NCBI GenBank assembly: GCA_016705005.1
Contig: JADIZB010000010.1
Coordinates: 1 to 64,000, forward strand
Source: Bacteroidales bacterium
Lineage (GTDB): Bacteria > Bacteroidota > Bacteroidia > Bacteroidales > Lentimicrobiaceae
DNA: 64,000 nucleotides
Direction: 5' to 3'
Position numbers and translations under genes: made by a program. The notes under the pieces are model-generated. The model was not told the origin of the DNA. It ran no database searches and saw only the letters and a list, made by a program, of their open reading frames with translations. Below are positions 63,822 through 64,000 of the stretch, piece after piece (positions within the stretch are counted from its first letter, which is position 1; each line of letters starts with the position of its first letter).

Positions 63822-64000
63822 ATGAAAATAGCAGTTCCAAGCAATGACGGAGTAAACATTTCGGCACATTTCGGCCGTAGTAAAGGTTTCATAATATTTG
63901 AAACAGGTGGCAATCAGATCAACAGCCAGACTTACATCGAAAACACCGTAACAGGACATGCCATGGGTCACCACAATGAGAACGAACACCATCATGAGGA
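63822..64000 (+). CDS. Dinitrogenase iron-molybdenum cofactor (NifX/NifB-C) family protein, 5' part
   Basis: The frame starts at an ATG at 63822 (an ATG two codons earlier, 63816, is also possible) and runs out of the window after 59 codons. MKIAVPSNDGVNISAHFGRS, then KGFIIFETGGNQI, is the opening of the small NifX/NifB C-terminal domain family (PF02579), which in non-diazotrophs consists of about 110-130-residue proteins of uncertain Fe-S or metal cluster role. A histidine-rich stretch GHAMGHHNENEHHHE lies at about residue 45-59, a feature of one subgroup. It has its own dyad-plus-promoter region upstream. Confidence 0.8.
   Translation, partial: MKIAVPSNDGVNISAHFGRSKGFIIFETGGNQINSQTYIENTVTGHAMGHHNENEHHHE

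Overview
The window is chromosomal DNA of a member of the Bacteroidota, probably class Bacteroidia. The evidence is a type IX secretion and gliding block (two PorU-type C25 peptidases, PorP/SprF, the lipoprotein GldJ followed by murF), promoter-like TAnnTTTG boxes, and the style of the surface-polysaccharide genes. There is no rRNA, tRNA or CRISPR array.

Bases 1-29,121 are one long minus-strand surface-polysaccharide cluster (O-antigen or capsule type). It holds glycosyltransferases, a Wzy-like polymerase, two Wzx-like flippases, RmlA, WecB, and two amino-sugar branches. One branch is a VioA-like aminotransferase with a NeuD-like acyltransferase. The other is FdtA/FdtB/FdtC-like, with two tandem 3,4-ketoisomerase cupins. 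An unusual CitE-MaoC-CitE set with WbqC sits beside VioA and may supply an uncommon N-acyl group. Two tandem deacetylase-like proteins, a DUF362 protein and an ATP-grasp ligase add further tailoring, and an MBOAT/SGNH pair forms the 5' end. Twelve genes here carry about 21 frameshifts, many at homopolymers, while the rest of the window has one. This looks like sequence error, or less likely local decay.

Bases 22,752-23,975 and 29,122-41,986 are repeat-dominated. They contain an intact IS3-family element, a HicB/HicA toxin-antitoxin pair, a DUF4258/DUF2283 pair, a winged-helix regulator, a four-helix-bundle pseudogene, an MFS transporter and a frameshifted isochorismatase-family hydrolase. The intergenic DNA is built from many 'word chains': short words of 7-11 bases repeated with drifting sequence, arranged in larger modules. 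Several chains keep an exact 7-base period while the word itself changes.

Bases 41,987-49,926 (minus strand) hold a PHP-domain protein, then a Dlt-like acyl-transfer operon (adenylation enzyme, GNAT, acyl carrier protein, MBOAT, SGNH protein), a PlsC-like acyltransferase and a PfkB sugar kinase. After another heptad array, bases 50,633-64,000 hold tandem porU genes (minus), then porP/sprF, gldJ, a clear terminator, murF, anmK and the start of a NifX/NifB-C-type protein (plus).
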